Positions 60,104 through 64,000 of a stretch of 64,000 bases of DNA are shown piece after piece. A program made the position numbers and the translations under genes. How positions within the stretch are numbered: position 1 is the first letter of the stretch; the number at the start of each line of letters is the position of its first letter. Source of the DNA: Myxococcota bacterium (GTDB taxonomy: Bacteria; Myxococcota; XYA12-FULL-58-9; JALHOP01); contig JALHOP010000001.1 in assembly GCA_022842935.1 (NCBI GenBank), positions 558,001 to 622,000 of the forward strand, written 5' to 3'. The notes below the pieces were generated by a model. The model did no database searches and had not been told where the DNA came from. It saw only the letters and a program-made list of their open reading frames with translations.

Positions 60104-63100
60104 CTAGCCAGCGCGAATGCGCGCGAGCTCTAGCTCGGCGGCTGCCTTGAGTGTCGATTCGGCGGTGGAGAGCGCGCGCTCGAGCGCTTGGGTGGCCTGC
60201 CTGGGCCGCTGCAAGCGATGCAGCGCGACGCCGGTGGCGTAGAGACGAACGGGATCGTCTTCGTCCCGCAAGCGCCGTGTCCCCATCGGTCGCGTCGAGC
60301 GCAGGGTTTGCAGCGCAAGTCTGGGATCCGCGTGAGCCAACACGCGTAGTAGAGCCGGCGGCACATAGTGCGCGTCGCGATGGTCGCGCGCGATCACCGA
60401 CGCGATGTGAGTCGCAAAAGGGCGAGCGGCGACCTCTTCCCGCGCTTGCAGCAGCAAGTGCGACAGGTAGACGATGGTGACGCGGGAAAGGTCGAGGTGG
60501 GCGATATGCGGCACGAGGGCGGCGGCTATGGCAGGGCGCTTTTTGACCTCGGCGAGCTCGAAGATCGGCGAGAGCACGATGTCGGTGAGCGGCATCGCGG
60601 TGGCGATGAGGTGGGCTGCCTCGGCGGGCGGTTTATGCGCGAGAGCTTGGCGTAGCACCGACCCATCGGCGAGCGCTGGGTGGCGCTCCGCGATGTCGAC
60701 CGCGCCGTCGTCATACCACTCGGGAGCCACGAGCTTACTGACGTGACCGCCGCTTGCGACGGGCGCTCCTATCTTGCCCGCCAGGGCATGGATGAACACG
60801 CGCATCGCGTCGGTAACGCCCGCCGTATGGTCGTGTGCGTAGAAGTGGAAGGCGATGAGCGCGCCCTCATCTGTCAGAGCGATCAGCACGCGACCCAGGA
60901 CACTCCCTGACGCGTCGCGCGCGAAGACGACGCGCTTGTTGATGTCGCAAGCGTTGGCGACGACCGAGAAGAAGTTCACGTCGCCAGGCGACAGGCATGT
61001 GCCGAAGTGCGCACCCATGCGGAAAATCTCGAGTGGGTCGGTCGCGATACCAACGAGCATCGGACGATTCTTTGTCCCCATCATGTGCTCGGGAGGGTCA
61101 GGATCGATCCAGGGAGACACGTTGAGGCCCCGAGCGACCATTCTCTCGAGAAAGCGCTCGTTGCGAGGTGCCGTGCGCATGTCCCAGGGGCGCGGGTCGA
61201 GGCGTCTGCGCAGCAACTGCGCCGCGAGCGCGCGTATCGGCTGCTTGAGCTTGGCGAGCTCGATGAGGGTCTGGCCGATGTCACGGTCCGTGAGCCACTC
61301 TGGAGGTGGCGCCGCTCCAATGAGCCTCTCGAGCGCCTTCGCCATCGCGGAGTCCACCTGCGCGGACAGGTAAGTCAGGAACCGCCGCATCCCCGCTTCG
61401 CGCAGTTTGCGCGAGAGACGATCGATGGTGGCGCGCGAGAGAGGACGTGGCCTCCACGCCTCGAGCTTTGCCCGGCGAGCGGCTTGCGCGGGGGTTGGTT
61501 GGGCGATGGCGCGCAGGCCTGCGAGCTCTCGGGCGAGTTTGTTCTTGCCGAGAATCCGCTCCGCCGTCTGTTCCGCGTCGCTGTCGATATCGGCGATGTA
61601 GGTCAGGGCGGGCTGCAGCTCTTCGGGGTGCTCGAGTAACCAGTCGCGTGCGCGGCAGCCAGCTGGTGCCTCACTGACGCGCAGTCCCAACGCCCGGACG
61701 AGTGCGAGACGTTCCGCGATGGCGATGAGCGCGTCGTAGTGACCGGCGGCCAGCAAGTCGAGGAGCATCGCCTTGCCGATGAGCGGCGTAAGGTCGCTCG
61801 TCAGGAGCTTCACCCGCTGGTGATCGTCGGCCTGGAGAGTGCGCAAGACCTGCGTGAAGCGCTCGGGTGCCGCGTCCGTCAAAGCGGCCGCGACTGTCAT
61901 GCCGTTGAAGGAGATGTGCTCATCCCACATGGGTGACGCGCGCAGCGCTTCGAGCGCCGAACCCACGCGCGCAGCGGGCAGTGTGAGCACGAGGTTCATC
62001 AAGTGCTCGGCGGCTTCCTGGTCGAAAGGCTCGGACTGGGCTTCGAGCACCGTGAAGAACGTGTCGATGTTCGATCGGGCCGTCTTGGGCGCCAAGAGGT
62101 CGAAATCGAAAGCGGCGGGGCGCTCGAGCGGCGCGTCCGAGCGCAAGATCGGCAGCCATGGCGTGTACGCGTGTGCGCCGCGCTTGCGAACGAGAAGGCC
62201 GAACCTGCGGATCACCTGTCGCAGCGCCGCGCGCATACGCGGCAGGTTGGTATCGATGTTCGCCCAGTAGGCAGCGGCAGCAAAGCGCAGGTCGCCATCG
62301 GTCGGAGACTCGGGCCAGTCACGCATGGCCGCGTGGATGGTCTCGAACAGCTCGCCATTCTCCGCGGCCGCGAGCCGCATGACCAAATTCTTGAGGGTAA
62401 CGCCGCGAACGGGGCGGGGCATCGTCTTGGTGAGGGTGTCGAGGCGTTTGCGCGCACGACCAATGTCGACACCGGGGTCCTGTACCTTGTCGAGGACGGT
62501 CACGCGTTCTTTGGCCCGCTCGTAGCGCGGATACCACGACTCCCAGCGTGAAAGGTGTGACGACGCGGCGACGAGATTGAAGGCGTCGAAGATACGCCGC
62601 CGCATGGGTTGGTCGACGCGAGCGATGGCCTCGACGAGCTCCTCCAACTCGGCGACCAAGGCGGGCGCGGTGTCCTTTGTGGCCTTGGTCCGCGGCCGTT
62701 CGAGGCCCTGTCCATAGACCTGGCGATGGGTGAGCCATGCAAGAAGGTTCGCGGTCCGACCGTCGCGCTCCTCGAACGCGGCGTGCGTGAACCGGACCAC
62801 GAGTGGCAAGGTGGCCCCAAGCTGGCGCCACCGCAGCAGTGGGGCACGGTGCGCTTCGAGCCAGCGAAGGAGTCGTGTGAGCGTCCGAGGTTCGACCCAT
62901 TGGCTCCAAGCCAACGCCGCTGCGATGTCCCCGAGGTCGCTCTCGAGCAGGGTTCGAATGTGAGTCGCCAAAGCGGACGGCCAGCGCCCGGAGACAAGCA
63001 GCGGCTTGCGCGTCAGGTCCAGTCCCTCGGTGAGTAGGGGTTTGACCGCGTCGATGAGCGCCAGCTGCCTTTCCGCCCAAGCCCCTTCGTCACCGACGAC

Positions 63101-63274
63101 CTTTCGCAATGCTGCGTGGTGTTCGGCCAGCAGACGCCGGACACACAATGTCGCACGGTGGAGGTCGCGACCGTCCACTGAGCGCGCCGCCGCTGGGGCG
63201 CCAAGGCCCACGACATGCCAAGCACCTTGCATGGGAAAACCCGCCGTCCAGCCGAGGTCACGTCGGATGCGCAT
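60104..63274 (-). CDS. 1056-residue helical-repeat protein with a conserved C-terminal core, function unknown
   Basis: I start it at ATG 63274, which has an AGG nearby; a longer frame to 63322 exists. Residues 1-650 look like irregular alpha-helical repeats, with many Leu/Ala pairs and no signal or membrane helix. Residues about 770-880 form a distinctive core with GTCLSPGDVNFFSVVANACDINKRVVFARD, GSVLGRVLIALTDEGALIAFHFY and later GGHVSKLVAPEWYDDG. The remaining C-terminus is helical with TPR-like ends (ATQALERALSTAESTLKAAAELELARI). I do not recognise a named family, and catalytic residues cannot be assigned; the NKxVxxRD core is the best handle for a search. Confidence 0.72.
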   Translation of the reverse strand: MRIRRDLGWTAGFPMQGAWHVVGLGAPAAARSVDGRDLHRATLCVRRLLAEHHAALRKVVGDEGAWAERQLALIDAVKPLLTEGLDLTRKPLLVSGRWPSALATHIRTLLESDLGDIAAALAWSQWVEPRTLTRLLRWLEAHRAPLLRWRQLGATLPLVVRFTHAAFEERDGRTANLLAWLTHRQVYGQGLERPRTKATKDTAPALVAELEELVEAIARVDQPMRRRIFDAFNLVAASSHLSRWESWYPRYERAKERVTVLDKVQDPGVDIGRARKRLDTLTKTMPRPVRGVTLKNLVMRLAAAENGELFETIHAAMRDWPESPTDGDLRFAAAAYWANIDTNLPRMRAALRQVIRRFGLLVRKRGAHAYTPWLPILRSDAPLERPAAFDFDLLAPKTARSNIDTFFTVLEAQSEPFDQEAAEHLMNLVLTLPAARVGSALEALRASPMWDEHISFNGMTVAAALTDAAPERFTQVLRTLQADDHQRVKLLTSDLTPLIGKAMLLDLLAAGHYDALIAIAERLALVRALGLRVSEAPAGCRARDWLLEHPEELQPALTYIADIDSDAEQTAERILGKNKLARELAGLRAIAQPTPAQAARRAKLEAWRPRPLSRATIDRLSRKLREAGMRRFLTYLSAQVDSAMAKALERLIGAAPPPEWLTDRDIGQTLIELAKLKQPIRALAAQLLRRRLDPRPWDMRTAPRNERFLERMVARGLNVSPWIDPDPPEHMMGTKNRPMLVGIATDPLEIFRMGAHFGTCLSPGDVNFFSVVANACDINKRVVFARDASGSVLGRVLIALTDEGALIAFHFYAHDHTAGVTDAMRVFIHALAGKIGAPVASGGHVSKLVAPEWYDDGAVDIAERHPALADGSVLRQALAHKPPAEAAHLIATAMPLTDIVLSPIFELAEVKKRPAIAAALVPHIAHLDLSRVTIVYLSHLLLQAREEVAARPFATHIASVIARDHRDAHYVPPALLRVLAHADPRLALQTLRSTRPMGTRRLRDEDDPVRLYATGVALHRLQRPRQATQALERALSTAESTLKAAAELELARIRAG

Positions 63275-63331
63275 GCGCACCTGACCAACGGCTTCACGAT
63301 TCTTCGCGCGTTGGGTTTGCACTGGGCGGCG

Positions 63332-63622
63332 CTAGCGCTTGCCGGTATCGACCTCGAGAACGAGGTCGCCGTCGCGGACATAGCCGAGCTCGCCGCGAAT
63401 GACGCGCTCTTGCACCTCAGGTCGGCTGCGCACGGCGGCAACCTCGGCGCGGAGCTGCTGCACGCGTTGTTCGCGCGCGTCGTTGGTCTCGGTGAGCTGA
63501 ACGAGATCGGCCCGAACCCGCGTACGCTTACGCCAACCATCCGATGACAGCAGCGTGTGCGCCATGAGAACGAACGCAAAGAGCAGGAGCCCCGCAGCGA
63601 GCAGCAAGCGACGAGCGGTCAT
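63332..63622 (-). CDS. FtsB/DivIC-like septum formation initiator
   Basis: The protein has 96 residues from ATG 63622. One membrane helix (RRLLLAAGLLLFAFVLMAHTLL) is followed by a coiled coil (RVRADLVQLTETNDAREQRVQQLRAEVAAVRSRPEVQERVIR) and a short end (ELGYVRDGDLVLEV), the classic FtsB/DivIC layout, including the terminal (R/K)xELGYxxxGExxxE-like motif. It would act with FtsL and FtsQ in cell division. It lies 10 bp downstream of the FeoB-associated gene on the same strand, an unusual partner. Confidence 0.85.
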   Translation of the reverse strand: MTARRLLLAAGLLLFAFVLMAHTLLSSDGWRKRTRVRADLVQLTETNDAREQRVQQLRAEVAAVRSRPEVQERVIRGELGYVRDGDLVLEVDTGKR

Positions 63623-63632
63623 TGGCGCGAAG

Positions 63633-63833
63633 TTACCGATTGCCGCGTGAGCCGGCAAGGAAAGGACGATCTTTGCCGCCAAGTTGAACCAGGTCGCCCG
63701 TAGGCCGCGTTGGTCCGCAGGCGCCACAGGCTTTGGTGCACGCTTCGCCGCGCCGATAAATGGACCTCGCTAGCGCCGCCGCGAGGGTGACAGCGATACT
63801 CACGATGGCGATGTCGAGCCAGGCCGGCATCAT
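63633..63833 (-). CDS. FeoB-associated small Cys-containing membrane protein
   Basis: The product has 66 residues and begins at the ATG overlapping the feoB stop (TGATG). One membrane helix (WLDIAIVSIAVTLAAALA) is followed by a Cys cluster (GEACTKACGACGP). This layout matches the small Cys-rich proteins encoded directly behind feoB in many bacteria, thought to assist ferrous iron uptake. The overlap means it is made with FeoB. Confidence 0.8.
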   Translation of the reverse strand: MMPAWLDIAIVSIAVTLAAALARSIYRRGEACTKACGACGPTRPTGDLVQLGGKDRPFLAGSRGNR

Positions 63834-64000
63834 CAGAACCCCAACGCACGTCCGCCTTGATAGACGAGGAGGCTTGCCAAGTAGGCGAGCGTGTTCATGT
63901 AGATTAGCTGCGCGATAGGCCAACGCCAGCTGTTCGTCTCGCGCTTCACGGTCGCCACGGTGGAGAGACACTGCATGGCGAGCACGAAGAACACCATGAG
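63833..64000 (-). CDS. feoB: FeoB ferrous iron transporter (C-terminal end only)
   Basis: The last 55 residues lie at the right edge. The sequence FVLAMQCLSTVATVKRETNSW is the highly conserved C-terminal signature of FeoB, followed by the final membrane helix and QGGRALGF. FeoB couples a GTPase domain to Fe(II) uptake. The rest of the gene, and probably feoA, lie beyond the window. The stop overlaps the start of the small Cys-rich gene. Confidence 0.92.
   Translation of the reverse strand, partial: LMVFFVLAMQCLSTVATVKRETNSWRWPIAQLIYMNTLAYLASLLVYQGGRALGF

Noticed and set aside
1-64000. Mobile elements, CRISPR arrays and prophage
   Set aside because: No transposase, integrase or cas genes, no regularly spaced repeats, and no abrupt change of gene style were seen; the only tandem repeats are inside coding regions.

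Overview
The window is high-GC bacterial chromosome, most likely from a member of the Myxococcota (Polyangia-type delta-proteobacteria). The evidence is alternative complex III genes, a 180-kDa-class NAD-glutamate dehydrogenase, many lipoproteins with acidic linkers, a Myxococcus-type Cys-rich repeat (CGNGRID..CDDGN), thrombospondin type 3 repeats, and two secreted proteins ending in a MYXO-CTERM-like Cys-TM-Arg tail. I see no rRNA, tRNA, CRISPR array, transposase, integrase or phage gene. Gene order is compact, with many ATGA, GTGA or TGATG overlaps.

Layout. 1-1013: start of actB and actA (alternative complex III, minus strand). 1243-4701: L,D-transpeptidase and GT1 glycosyltransferase, divergent from a TetR repressor across a set of palindromic operators, then an SDR oxidoreductase. 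4801-12650 and 17756-21404: a large metal (mainly zinc) homeostasis region. It holds an ABC-2 transporter operon, a MerC-like protein, a Fur/Zur regulator, a lipoprotein with histidines in strict heptad register, DUF1826, two COG0523 (CobW/ZNG-type) GTPases, a NiCoT/HupE-like permease, a DmeRF-type Ni/Co efflux pair and a WD40 protein. Three promoters in this region share a palindrome of the form TGYAWCANTGATGCA, a candidate Zur box. A perfect 20-bp G/C-tract palindrome sits directly upstream of the DmeR-type repressor gene.

12671-17636 carries a FIST sensor protein and three cell-envelope lipoproteins. 21418-32395 holds a thermolysin-like protease, a DUF7151/autotransporter-repeat lipoprotein, the NAD-glutamate dehydrogenase and a PA14/TSP3 surface protein. 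32406-40746 holds a PilZ protein fused to a degenerate Hsp70-like domain, a PDZ lipoprotein, alaS with an overlapping 60-residue upstream gene, a matrixin-like protease, a GAF protein and a phasin-like coiled coil.

41225-47173 is the most unusual locus. A lytic transglycosylase is followed by a 1065-residue protein that joins an Hsp90-type ATPase (N and middle domains) to a membrane-bracketed transglutaminase. This is translationally coupled to a second protein that looks like a degenerate Hsp90/sacsin-type partner. 47204-64000 is mostly housekeeping and envelope: a diguanylate cyclase, Lon, hisS, a TlpA/DsbD-like thiol pair, a LysM-PGBD-transglycosylase, a GYF/TonB-like protein, a 1056-residue unknown, an FtsB-like protein and the 3' end of feoB.

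The themes are metal homeostasis with layered regulation, cell-wall and envelope remodelling, and c-di-GMP signalling (GGDEF at 48983, PilZ at 32406). Functional statements rest on motif reading only; no database search was run.
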